From: Rhodobacteraceae bacterium WFHF2C18
GTDB taxonomy: Bacteria > Pseudomonadota > Alphaproteobacteria > Rhodobacterales > Rhodobacteraceae
Assembly: GCA_002166865.1 (NCBI GenBank)
Contig: NHTQ01000006.1
Coordinates: 186,001-250,000, forward strand
Direction of reading: 5' to 3'
DNA length: 64,000 nucleotides
Position 1 is the first letter of the stretch. Each line of letters begins with the position of its first letter. A model generated the notes under the pieces. The model had not been told where the DNA came from and made no database searches. It was given only the letters and a program-made list of their open reading frames with translations. Below, one piece after another: positions 9,356-17,346 of the stretch. The position numbers were made by a program, and so were the translations under genes.

Positions 9356-10172
9356 GGACGCATTGATTTTCACCGCGCTGCGTGATTCACCGCTTGGAAA
9401 ACGGAGCGGTGACATGAGCGACCTTTTCTGGCTGAGCGATGCGCAGATGGCGCGCTTGGAGCCCTACTTCCCCAAGTCCCACGGCAAGCCCCGCGTCGAT
9501 GATCGGCGTGTCTTGAGCGGGATTATTTTCCTCAATCACAATGGCTCGCGCTGGCGAGACGCTCCTGAAGCCTACGGACCGCACAAGACGCTGGACAGCC
9601 GATGGAAGCGGTGGAGCGAGAAAGGCATCTTCGCTCGGATGATGGTCGGTCTGGCTGCCGAACACGACGAGAGGAAGACGACCGACGCGACGTATCTGAA
9701 AGCCCACCGCACCGCGACCGGCCTGGCCGCGAAAAGGGGGGCGTGGCCGCCTGATCGGGCGCACCAAGGGCGGCAAGAACACCAAGCTGCATGGCATCTG
9801 CGACAGCAAAGGCCGTCCGCTGAACGTTCGTCACCGCCGGGCCGGTCAGCGACTACATTGGCGCACGGGCGCTATTGAGCAGCCTGCCAAGGTCGGCTGG
9901 CTGCTCGCAGATCGCGGCTATGACGCCGACTGGTTGCGGCAGGCGTTGAAAGACAAGGGGCTACGCGCCCGTGTCCCGGGCCGAAAGCAGCGCACGAAGG
10001 CCGTCAAACACGACAAGCGCCGATACAAGCGGCGCAACCGCATCGAGATCATGTTCGGCAGGCTGAAGGACTGGCGGCGTGTCGCGACACGCTATGATCG
10101 CTGTCCAAAGGTGTTCCTCTCAGCCATCGCACTCGCCGCTGTCGTCATCTACTGGTTATGAAGCCTGACCCT
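9356..10172 (+). mobile_element. IS5-family (IS427-like) insertion sequence, ends approximate
   Basis: A second element directly adjoining the previous one. The left end begins near GGGACGCATTG and the reverse complement of the right end near AGGGTCAGGCTTC; the match is partial, so both boundaries are estimates. It carries a transposase in two overlapping frames, typical of the IS427 group. What followed in the target is not recognisable as hsdR. Confidence 0.65.
9414..10161 (+). pseudogene. IS427-like transposase, two frames
   Basis: The first frame starts at ATG 9414 with SDLFWLSDAQMARLEPYF, the usual N-terminus of IS427-group transposases, and keeps homology through DATYLKAHRTATGL. The protein then continues in another frame with GRLIGRTKGGKNTKLHG and LLADRGYDADWLR, ending in KDWRRVATRYD and VVIYWL at 10161. 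The switch falls at an A4G6 run (9732-9741) and needs a +1 shift. Group members commonly express their transposase by programmed frameshifting, so this may be normal expression or an inactivating one-base change; the sequence alone does not decide. The joined product would be about 248 residues. Confidence 0.8.
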
Positions 10173-10593
10173 GGGCGGCCCGGACGTGATCGAGAAGGTC
10201 AAGGAAAAGCAGGCCTGGTTAGTGCGTGACACGGGAGCCGGGGCAGGCCGTCCCGGCACGTGCTCAACACAGCGCGCGGTCGCGGCACCCGAACGGGACA
10301 GTCCAGCGCGGAAAGGGCCCGCATGCATGGTGCAGCATGGATGGCTTCATCGACACGGCGGGCGGAAAACCGGCCTTCGCTGCACGATCCTCCGATGCAC
10401 GCGCATGGCATGCAAAAGCGGCTCTCGCTTCGGTCGGTAAGAGAATCCAAACCCGCAGGGCATGGCCGAATTGGCCCGGGCAAGGATATGTGGCCCATCA
10501 CCGGGGCCGACCGCGACCGTCTGCTGCTGTTCGGTCCCGACGATACCGCCGCGGCATCCATGATGGCGCGAGCGGGTTTGCGGGGTGCACTTG
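10173..10593. other. Non-coding or decayed segment right of the IS cluster
   Basis: About 420 bases with no supported gene. Immediately right of the element a short frame reads GGPDVIEKVKEKQAW and then degenerates; it may be the tail of a gene disrupted by the insertion, but I cannot name it. The remaining open frames have arginine- and serine-rich compositions typical of shadow frames in GC-rich DNA. Confidence 0.4.
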
Positions 10594-11121
10594 CTACGCC
10601 CGGACGCGACGACCGGGCGATACGTCCTCAGGGCTGCGGGCGCCTGACCGTTGGGCGTCGGCGTGTCTGTCGACCGAGATGCGGCGGCCGTCCTGAAGCT
10701 CGACCGCGCCGGTTTCGAGCAAATGCTTGAGCTTTTCGAGGTTCGCCGCGACGGCGCGCCTGATCCGGCGGACGGCGAAGAGTTCCAGCGCCGCCGGGTA
10801 TCCGGTTGCGAGGTTCCAGGAGTCGATCATGCGGGTGCCGCGCCGGGTCTGCCGGAATGCGATGTGGCGGCGGACGACCGGCGTGCCGGCCACGGTTTCC
10901 ACGGTCAGACTCTCTCCGGGCGCCATTTGGATGATCTCCGTAATTTGGCTGTCGGTCTTTCGCGTTTGGTGATAACGGGCGCCAACCGCGGGGCCGTTGC
11001 CGCGCTCCTGTCTCACGTCCACCACGTAGTAGTTCCACAGCGGAATGTTGCGCTGGTCGGCGACGAAGGCGAAGACGTCGTCCCGCGCCACTGACAGGTC
11101 GATCTCGTTGGCGAACTTCAT
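10594..11121 (-). CDS. SRPBCC (polyketide cyclase/START-like) family protein
   Basis: 175 residues. The N-terminus (KFANEIDLSVARDDVFAFVADQRN) and the pattern of long strands followed by a C-terminal helix match the SRPBCC helix-grip fold that binds hydrophobic ligands. The last 30 residues after about 145 look like a poorly conserved tail. The start overlaps the stop of the metallo-beta-lactamase gene by 4 nt (ATGA), so it is the last gene of the operon TetR - hydrolase - SRPBCC. The ligand is unknown; a role in handling the same small molecule as its neighbours is inferred from linkage. Confidence 0.8.
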   Translation of the reverse strand: MKFANEIDLSVARDDVFAFVADQRNIPLWNYYVVDVRQERGNGPAVGARYHQTRKTDSQITEIIQMAPGESLTVETVAGTPVVRRHIAFRQTRRGTRMIDSWNLATGYPAALELFAVRRIRRAVAANLEKLKHLLETGAVELQDGRRISVDRHADAQRSGARSPEDVSPGRRVRA

Positions 11122-11993
11122 GCCACCTCTCCAAGGCCTTCAGTGTGAACCGGGGCCGTGCCGTGCGGCTGGAGGGTAACCCGGTCGGCCAGGCGCCTCG
11201 CGGAATCGGGATCGTGGCTGGGCAGGTAGACCGTTGGGCGCTGTGCGGCATGGGCGAGGATCTTGCGATGCGTCTCGATCTCGGCCTCGAGATCGGTGCC
11301 GATGCCATCGGCCACCATCCGCACGAGGTGGTCCTCGGTGTAGGAGGTGTCGCCGGCGAACATGATGGTTGTGTCGCCCTCCTCCAGCAGCACGGAGAGG
11401 TGTCCGGGCGAATGGCCCGGCGTCGGCACGAGCGTCACGTCGCCCGCACGGGTCAGGCTTGCATGGCGCGGGAAGGGCGCGAGGGGGCCGTCCTCGAAGT
11501 CGACGGGCGTGGGCGCGAAACCGCGCGGCCAGCGCTGGTTGAGGTAGCCGTTCATGCGGCCCTTGAGCCCGGTCGCGAAGGTCCACTCCTCCCGCGAGAC
11601 GAGGACTTCGGCGTTCGGGAAATGATGCAGCCCGCCGTCATGGTCCTGGTGCAGGTGCGTCATGACCACCCAGCGCACGTCCTCCGGCGCAAGGCCACGC
11701 GCCCGCATCTGCGGGCCGATCTCCTCTTCCGGCGCGATGTCGAAGACGGCCGCCCGCTGGATGAGCGGCATGAAGGGCGGGAAGTAGCGCGGCCTGTTGG
11801 CATCCGCCGGAATGCCGGTATCGACGACGATCAGCCCCTCGGGGTGTTCGATCACCCACACATGGACCGGCAGCCAGTCGGTCATCGCCTTGTCGAACCA
11901 CGCGTTCAGAAGGCGGCGCATTCCGTTGCCCTCGCCCTCCCGCCAGCGTTCGGTGACGCGGACGCGGCCTGTCTCGATGGCATGAATTTTCAT
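11118..11993 (-). CDS. Metallo-beta-lactamase-fold hydrolase, lactonase-like
   Basis: 291 residues with the full metal site of the fold: H113-x-H115-x-D117-H118 (THLHQDHDGG), H194 (TPGHSPGH), D215 (FAGDTSY) and H260 (LPSHDPD). Length, the VVDTGIPAD strand and the overall spacing resemble the AttM/AiiB-type N-acyl-homoserine lactonase branch, but lactonase activity is inference; other esterases share this arrangement. No signal peptide, so cytoplasmic. It lies 10 nt after the TetR gene and overlaps the SRPBCC gene, and is presumably induced by whatever ligand the regulator senses. Confidence 0.85.
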   Translation of the reverse strand: MKIHAIETGRVRVTERWREGEGNGMRRLLNAWFDKAMTDWLPVHVWVIEHPEGLIVVDTGIPADANRPRYFPPFMPLIQRAAVFDIAPEEEIGPQMRARGLAPEDVRWVVMTHLHQDHDGGLHHFPNAEVLVSREEWTFATGLKGRMNGYLNQRWPRGFAPTPVDFEDGPLAPFPRHASLTRAGDVTLVPTPGHSPGHLSVLLEEGDTTIMFAGDTSYTEDHLVRMVADGIGTDLEAEIETHRKILAHAAQRPTVYLPSHDPDSARRLADRVTLQPHGTAPVHTEGLGEVA

Positions 11994-12003
11994 GAGTTTC
12001 CTC

Positions 12004-12711
12004 CTATTGGCTTGGTGTGAAGCCGACCTGGCGAATGAGCGCGTTCACTTCGTGGGCGAAGAGCGCGTCGACATCCCCGATGACCGGCTGGATGAGGTGA
12101 AAGAGCTCGAGCATGATGTGCCCGTGCAGCCGCGCCCAGGAAATCGCGGCCAGATAGAGCGCGTGGGGCGGCTGGTCGTGCCCCTCCAACCCGGTCAGCG
12201 CGTCGAGCGACCGCGCGATCTCCGGGGGCAGGCGCCGATATTCCTCCGGCAGGTCGATCTCGCCACACTCGATCGCCTGCGCGAAGATGCTGGCGGTGAC
12301 GAGGAAGCTGCGCCGCGCGGCCGGGTAGGTGGTGTCGGTGGGCTGTTCGTAGGTTGGGATCGGGCTGCCGTAGAGGAGCTGGAAGTCGATCGGATGATCG
12401 AGAGCCCACCGCCGCCACGCATGGGCGACGGCCACCAGTCTCTCCGCCCCGCCTCGCGAGGCGACGTCTGCATCCGCTTTCTCGACCGCCTCTGCGAGCT
12501 GGGTGAAGGCGTCGAGGATCAGGGCCGTGATCAGGTCGTTGATGCTGCCGAAGTAGTGATAGAGCCCCGGCGCGGTCATGCCCATCCGCTTCGCGATGGC
12601 GCGCAGCGACAACCCCGCCGCCCCCTGTTCGGCCAGAAGCGCACGGGCGGTGTCCTTGATCTCTTCGCGGGCCTCGAGGCGCCGGCGGTCGCGTCGGTCC
12701 GGTTGCATCAC
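12004..12711 (-). CDS. TetR-family regulator with WHG-type C-terminal domain
   Basis: 235 residues. The helix-turn-helix spans about residues 15-62 (LSLRAIAKRMGMTAPGLYHYF). The C-terminal part has the helical ligand-binding pattern of the WHG-type subgroup (AHAWRRWALDHPIDFQLLYGSP). First gene of the operon with the hydrolase and SRPBCC genes, 10 nt before the hydrolase. A perfect palindrome lies 30 nt upstream of the start, so autoregulation of the whole operon is likely. Confidence 0.88.
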   Translation of the reverse strand: MMQPDRRDRRRLEAREEIKDTARALLAEQGAAGLSLRAIAKRMGMTAPGLYHYFGSINDLITALILDAFTQLAEAVEKADADVASRGGAERLVAVAHAWRRWALDHPIDFQLLYGSPIPTYEQPTDTTYPAARRSFLVTASIFAQAIECGEIDLPEEYRRLPPEIARSLDALTGLEGHDQPPHALYLAAISWARLHGHIMLELFHLIQPVIGDVDALFAHEVNALIRQVGFTPSQ

Positions 12712-12740
12712 GGCATTCCTGTAACGGCATTCGTTTTATC

Positions 12741-12751
12741 TAACACTGTTA
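12741..12751. promoter_or_regulatory. TetR operator-like palindrome
   Basis: TAACACTGTTA is a perfect 5-1-5 palindrome in a short AT-rich island, 30 nt upstream of the TetR start. The TAACA-N-TGTTA form matches operators seen for several WHG-type TetR regulators. Assigned by position and symmetry only. Confidence 0.6.
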
Positions 12752-13073
12752 AAATTACGCGCGCGACCGCATCCTGTCAAGACCGGCCTCCGCGTCAGCA
12801 GGGGGGCGAGGGATATGCCACGTTCCAGGGTCGAACCGGCGCCGCATCCCGCGCCGCGTATTCGCGTGTCGCGGGGTCGATGGCCCGACCCGGCGCATGG
12901 CAAGATGGATAGGTCAGAAGCGGCTTGCGGCCGGCCGAAGGCGTTCAGACCAAGCCCGCCGCGCGCGTCATGCGGTGACGATGGGTATGACCCGCAAGGA
13001 ATTGCCCGGCCGCCAGGATGGTGCCTGTTTCATGATCGTCCCGCGCCGGGCTGGCGCGTGCTGTCAGGGCATC
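12752..13073. other. Intergenic stretch without a supported gene
   Basis: About 320 GC-rich bases between the TetR operon promoter and the end of a minus-strand membrane-protein gene. Frames that cross it lack ribosome binding sites and carry arginine/proline-rich shadow-frame composition. No hairpin with a T-run was seen. Confidence 0.4.
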
Positions 13074-13448
13074 CTAGTCGCGCCCGCTGGCCGCGACGAT
13101 CATGCGCCAGCCACCGACACCGCAAAGCGCACCGCCGCCAAGCGCGAGGCCCAGGCCGACCATCGGCGCATGCAACACCGACAGCGCCGCGCCGCCGCCG
13201 GAGGCCATCATGCCGACAACAAGCGCCACCAGCCAGATGTCGGCGCGTCCGGGTGCGCGCCCGGCGGTCTGCCCCTTCTGACGTTGCACCATGCGCACCA
13301 CCGCAAACACCAGCAGCGTCACCGCCGCCACGAGGACCAAGCCCCCGAGAACGGGCCATGTCGCGCCGAGGGCCGTGCCGATGGCCACGAGTGACGCCCC
13401 GACCGCGACAAGCGGCATCAGATCGGTATCGCCAGTGTCCTGTGTCAT
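13074..13448 (-). CDS. Small four-helix membrane protein, unknown
   Basis: 124 residues from ATG 13448 (MTQDTGDTD); a longer frame upstream has no membrane or protein-like character. Four hydrophobic segments at about 10-27, 32-53, 72-90 and 93-116, with a basic loop (RMVQRQKGQ) after the second. No family was recognised and no clear ribosome binding site precedes the start. It lies upstream in the same orientation as the TetR operon but about 360 bases away, so it is probably separate. Confidence 0.5.
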   Translation of the reverse strand: MTQDTGDTDLMPLVAVGASLVAIGTALGATWPVLGGLVLVAAVTLLVFAVVRMVQRQKGQTAGRAPGRADIWLVALVVGMMASGGGAALSVLHAPMVGLGLALGGGALCGVGGWRMIVAASGRD

Positions 13449-13542
13449 GGCGGTCGGGTGACATGGGAACGGGCCGATTCGCAATTCCGCCCGGGGGGCA
13501 CCGGCGGCGCTGCCATGGCAACTCGCCCGCACCGCTGACGTT

Positions 13543-14115
13543 TCAATCGCGCCACAGGTGGCCCTGCACCACGGGTCCGATCCGGGCGATGATCTCGTCT
13601 TGCGTCATCTCGGCCACGGGCGGCAGTTTCAGGACGTAGCGGCACAGCGCCAGCCCGAAAAGCTGGCTGACGATCAGCGCCGCGCGGGTGTCCGCGTCAT
13701 CGGCACCGGTCAGGCCCGCGACGGTCGGCGCGACCTGCTTTTCGAAGACCGCGCGTATCTTGTCCGACGCGTCCTGGTTGGAGACGGCCGAGCGCAACAG
13801 GATCGGCAGGCCGATGGCGCTCCGCTCGCCCTCCCACAGGTTCAGGAAATGCGCGACGAGGGCGGTGCCGGCCCTGTCGCGCGGGATGGCGCCCGGGTCC
13901 GGCAGCTTGAGGTCGATCACGACAGCCGCCGAGAACAGCCCCTCCTTTGACCCGAAGTAGCGCATGATCATCGCCGGGTCGATCGGCACCGCGCGGGCGA
14001 TCCGGCGCACCGATGCGCCATCGTAGCCATTCTCGTAGAACTGCCGTTGCGCGGCCGCGAGGATCGCCTGGCGGGTCGTTTCGGATTTCGGGGTCTTCGT
14101 CCGTGTTCTGCTCAT
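13543..14115 (-). CDS. TetR/AcrR-family regulator
   Basis: 190 residues from ATG 14115 (MSRTRTKTPKSETTRQAI); upstream in-frame codons would run through the operator region, so the shorter start is chosen. The helix-turn-helix is at about 16-60 (GASVRRIARAVPIDPAMIMRYFGSKEGLF). The C-terminal part matches the TetR_C_17-like actinobacterial/alphaproteobacterial subgroup in general pattern. It is divergent from a membrane-protein gene, and two palindromes with a CAAC-N4-GTTG core lie between them. Confidence 0.85.
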   Translation of the reverse strand: MSRTRTKTPKSETTRQAILAAAQRQFYENGYDGASVRRIARAVPIDPAMIMRYFGSKEGLFSAAVVIDLKLPDPGAIPRDRAGTALVAHFLNLWEGERSAIGLPILLRSAVSNQDASDKIRAVFEKQVAPTVAGLTGADDADTRAALIVSQLFGLALCRYVLKLPPVAEMTQDEIIARIGPVVQGHLWRD

Positions 14116-14128
14116 GGACAGAATTTGC

Positions 14129-14191
14129 CAACGCCTGTTGACTTTGGCAAGCGACTCCGTCATGGGTGCGAAAAAGTCAACATGCGTTGAC
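14129..14191. promoter_or_regulatory. Two TetR operator-like palindromes between divergent genes
   Basis: GTCAAC-N4-GTTGAC at 14176-14191 is a perfect 6-4-6 palindrome. CAAC-N4-GTTG at 14129-14140 repeats its core. Both sit between the TetR gene and the divergent membrane-protein gene, placed to control both promoters. Confidence 0.65.
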
Positions 14192-14239
14192 ATCCTGACA
14201 GCAAGCGGCGGTCCTGCCGATCCGAAAAGGAGCAAACCC

Positions 14240-14719
14240 ATGCCCAAGATCCTTCGCGCCCCCATCGCCGGGCTCGTGGCCTTCACGCTCGCCAATGTCG
14301 TGAGCAACCTTCTGTTCTTCCAGCTCGGGGCGCCCATCCTGTTCGACCCGGATATCCAGTCCGCCAAGGTCATCGACGTGCTCTTCGAGATGGCGCCGCG
14401 CCCGCTGATGTTCGAAAACGGGCCGCTCTACATGGCCTACGCGGCCGGTATCGGTGCGATACACGGGCTGGTTTTCATGATGATCGAACCGGCCCTGGGC
14501 CAGACACGGCTGCAGCGCGGGCTGCGCTTCGCCGTGGTGCTCTGGGCGCTGATGGCGCTCTACTTCGAGTTCCACACGCCCTTCAACATGTTCCGCGAGC
14601 CGCTCATGCTCGTGGGGCTGGAGCTTGTCTTCTGGGTCTTCGTGGTGCTCGCGGAAGGGCTCGCCCTCGCGTTCGTCTACGGGCGCAGCCGCCACGACCC
14701 GGCAACCGCCGTGGAATGA
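14240..14719 (+). CDS. Four-helix membrane protein under TetR control
   Basis: 159 residues; ATG 14240 has AAAAGGAG upstream. Hydrophobic segments lie at about 8-28, 62-82, 95-112 and 122-147, giving a small integral membrane protein. A conserved-looking pattern of aromatic and acidic residues (YFEFHTPFNMF) sits at the third loop. I do not recognise the family. The divergent TetR gene and shared palindromes suggest it is the regulated target; the downstream exporter gene may be co-transcribed. Confidence 0.65.
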   Translation: MPKILRAPIAGLVAFTLANVVSNLLFFQLGAPILFDPDIQSAKVIDVLFEMAPRPLMFENGPLYMAYAAGIGAIHGLVFMMIEPALGQTRLQRGLRFAVVLWALMALYFEFHTPFNMFREPLMLVGLELVFWVFVVLAEGLALAFVYGRSRHDPATAVE

Positions 14720-14859
14720 CGGGCCGGTCACCGCCGCGCGACGGAATGCGCCGGCATCGACCCGCTGATGTTCGCCGGCGCCTTCACCCTGTTTCCAGGT
14801 CGAACGATGCACGAGGTGCTCTTCGGGCGCGAGGGGTGAGCAAGTCACAGGAGGCACCA

Positions 14860-15780
14860 ATGAACACGCCCCTGCTCTTCATCGGCACCGTGCTTATTTG
14901 GGGCACGACCTGGATCGCCATCGCGGCGCAGGTCGGCCACGCCCCGGTCGCGGTCTCGATCTTCTATCGCTTCGCGCTTGCCGGGGTACTGATGCTGGCC
15001 GCGCTTTGCGCCCTGGGGCGGCTGAGGCGGCCGCCGGTGTGGCGGTTCGTGGTCATCCAGGCGCTCTGCCTCTTCAGCCTCAACTTCATCGGGCTCTACA
15101 CCGCCACCGAGACAATCTCCTCCGGTCTGGTCGCGGTGATCTTCTCGCTGGCGTCGATCTTCAACGCGATCAATGCGCAAGTCTTCTTCGGGGACCGGAT
15201 CCGCCCGCGGACCATCGCCGCGGGCGGGCTCGGCGTGGCGGGACTCGTCTGCCTCTTCTGGCACGATCTCGCGGTCTCGTTCGATCCGGCGGCGCTGCGC
15301 GGGGTCGGCTGGGCCGTGCTCGGAACCATGGTCTTTTCGTGGGGCAACATGGCGTCGCGGCGCAACGCGATGCTGGGCATCACGCCGGTCACGGCCAACG
15401 CATGGGGCATGGGGATAGGCGCGCTCGGCCTTCTCGGCATCCTCGCCGCAGTGGGGCAGCCGCTCGCGATTCCGACCGGCGGGCTCTACTGGGGCGCGCT
15501 TCTCTATCTTTCCGTCGTCGGGTCCATCGGCGGCTTCACAGCCTACCTCGTGCTGGCGGGACGGATCGGCGCCGCCGGGGCCGGCTATGCCACCGTGCTT
15601 TTCCCGATCGTCGCGCTGACGGCATCGAGCCTGTTCGAGGGGTATGAATGGGCCCCGCTGTCCATGCTGGGCGTGGCGCTCGCCGGGCTCGGCAATCTGG
15701 TCATGTTCCGCAAGTCCGGCGACTCCGCAGCGAATACCCGTTCCGACGCGCCGGGTTGCGACAGCCGGCGGCCCAGTTGA
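14860..15780 (+). CDS. EamA/RhaT-type (DMT superfamily) transporter
   Basis: 306 residues from ATG 14860, which follows CAGGAGG. Ten hydrophobic segments in two five-helix EamA repeats (the first ending near residue 135, the second near 280) are the mark of drug/metabolite exporters. The N-terminal LIWGTTWIAI and FYRFALAG motifs are typical. The polar tail after about residue 285 is unusual and may be a recent extension. Substrate unknown; its position after a TetR-controlled gene fits efflux. Confidence 0.88.
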   Translation: MNTPLLFIGTVLIWGTTWIAIAAQVGHAPVAVSIFYRFALAGVLMLAALCALGRLRRPPVWRFVVIQALCLFSLNFIGLYTATETISSGLVAVIFSLASIFNAINAQVFFGDRIRPRTIAAGGLGVAGLVCLFWHDLAVSFDPAALRGVGWAVLGTMVFSWGNMASRRNAMLGITPVTANAWGMGIGALGLLGILAAVGQPLAIPTGGLYWGALLYLSVVGSIGGFTAYLVLAGRIGAAGAGYATVLFPIVALTASSLFEGYEWAPLSMLGVALAGLGNLVMFRKSGDSAANTRSDAPGCDSRRPS

Positions 15781-15946
15781 ACGGCCGCTTCGGACCGGTC
15801 GCCCTTTTTGAGAACGACCATGCTTCATCGCTCGGCACGCTCGCCTCCTGCGGACACCTGCTGCACGCACATCGTGTAGCCGCGCTGATTTTGTGACTGA
15901 AATCCTTGCAGCACGGTATCCGGCCTTCTCGGGCAGCCTCGTCTTT

Positions 15947-17014
15947 TCAGTTCAACACCGGCCGCCGTTCCAGCTGCTCGGCCCGGTCGAGCATCCTCTG
16001 GACGACGCGCAGGCTCAGGGCATCGGCGCGGTCGCGGTAGTGCTGGAGGGTCTCGATGATCGCGTCCAGCGCCGGGGTGGTCAGGCCCCGAGACGCTCCC
16101 TCGCGCTCGGCGAAGCCGATGAGGTCCGACAGGCTCAGCGCCGGGAGCACGAGCGGCGGGCAGCGGCTCAGGAGCGGTTCGGGCAGGCCCCTGCGGCTGT
16201 TCGCCGTCATGACCCAGCCGATCCCGGACATGTCGAACGGCACGCGGAAGAAAGGGCATTCCCACCTCTTGGCCGTGTTCGGCTCCATCAACGCGAGCAG
16301 CGCTTCGGACAGGTTGTGGCGGGTGCCGGAGGTGTCGCGCACGGCCCCCGCCTTCTCGACCTCGTCGACGACCACGATGGGGTTCAGAACGCCGTGGTTC
16401 AGGATCGTGTCCAGCGGCTTGCCCGGGCCCGCGTTGGCCCAGCCGCGCTGCATCCCCGCCACCACGAAACTCGCCGCCTCCGCCGCCGCGTCGACCAGCG
16501 TGGTCGGCACGCCGAGCGCAGCGGCCAGGGCGCGCGCCCAATGGCTCTTGCCGATCCCCGGCGGGCCGACCAGGAGCATCGGCGGCAGCCGGAAGACCGG
16601 CGCGCCCTCCTGCGCGCAACGGCGCATCGCGTGCCAAGCGACCTCCGTCGCCGGGGCCATCCAGGGCATCTGCGCATGCAGCCCCGCGGCAATCTCGTCG
16701 GCCCGGGCCTCGGTCGTGATAGTGGTGGCCCGGACCCCGTCCTTGATCGACGCAAGGCGCGCCTTCTCGTCGGGCTTCAAGTGGGCAGTGCCGCTGGCCG
16801 CACGGAGCCGATCGACATAAGCCGTGGCGCGGCGATGGATGCGGGTGAGGTCGTGCTCAGAGATCGCTCCGGTCGTATCGTCCCAGATCTCGACCGTGAC
16901 GTCGATCTCGTGACCACGCAGCCGCATAAGGTGCTCGCGCAGTCGGGAGGATATGTCGGAGCGGTGCGGGACATCGCTATCGAACCGAGTGAGCAGGAAG
17001 GGCAGCTTTGACAT
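15947..17014 (-). CDS. Orphan AAA+ ATPase, Lon-like ATPase domain
   Basis: 355 residues. Walker A GPPGIGKS at 150-157, Walker B VVVDE with D217-E218, a sensor-1 asparagine in MTANS and an arginine-finger candidate in LLSRC. The order and the LSDLIGFAEREGASRG segment resemble the Lon/ClpX-type AAA module, but no protease domain follows, and the N-terminal 120 residues are of unknown fold. The start is supported by AAAAGGAC upstream. No obvious partner adjoins. Such stand-alone ATPases may remodel proteins or DNA complexes; the function here is unknown. Confidence 0.8.
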   Translation of the reverse strand: MSKLPFLLTRFDSDVPHRSDISSRLREHLMRLRGHEIDVTVEIWDDTTGAISEHDLTRIHRRATAYVDRLRAASGTAHLKPDEKARLASIKDGVRATTITTEARADEIAAGLHAQMPWMAPATEVAWHAMRRCAQEGAPVFRLPPMLLVGPPGIGKSHWARALAAALGVPTTLVDAAAEAASFVVAGMQRGWANAGPGKPLDTILNHGVLNPIVVVDEVEKAGAVRDTSGTRHNLSEALLALMEPNTAKRWECPFFRVPFDMSGIGWVMTANSRRGLPEPLLSRCPPLVLPALSLSDLIGFAEREGASRGLTTPALDAIIETLQHYRDRADALSLRVVQRMLDRAEQLERRPVLN

Positions 17015-17346
17015 GATCGTGTCCTTTTCTGAAAGCAGCGGCGCACGGCAAGAGCCGTCACGCCGCCCCGCCGGGGCCAGGGGCCGCGGCAGGCGTGTTG
17101 GAAGAAAAGAACCCGGGTGTCTTGGGGGCTGTGATTGACCGGCGGGGCTACGCTCGTCAATCGGGGAGAAGGCTTGCGCCGTAGGTCAGCATAAACGCCG
17201 CTTTTTCCGGAGCGGCATTTTCGACTTCTATATTTTTCAATGGGTTACGCGACAGTGGAAGAAAATAGGGGGTACGAGGGGGGTAAAAATCCCCCATAAT
17301 GGAAAAAGTATGGGGGAATTTACAATAGGATCAAGACCACATCACC
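17015..17346. other. AT-rich intergenic region between the AAA+ gene and nrdJ
   Basis: About 330 bases. The part near 17200-17340 is much richer in A and T than its surroundings. It holds the nrdJ terminator (17284-17317) and probably the promoter of the minus-strand ATPase gene, although no clear -35/-10 pair could be chosen. No gene was supported. Confidence 0.5.
17284..17317 (-). terminator. Rho-independent terminator of nrdJ
   Basis: On the minus strand a stem of TCCCCCATA with TATGGGGGA (17309-17317 pairing with 17290-17298) around a 10-nt loop is followed by ATTTTTA. It lies about 30 nt after the nrdJ stop. Confidence 0.8.

Noticed and set aside
10186..10730. Overlapping plus-strand frames right of the IS cluster
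   Set aside because: They share the same DNA in different frames, are arginine- and serine-rich, and run into the SRPBCC gene on the opposite strand.
17230..17346. A possible cobalamin riboswitch for the B12-dependent reductase
   Set aside because: The AT-rich region lies downstream of nrdJ, not upstream, and the 88-bp upstream interval is too short for a cobalamin riboswitch.
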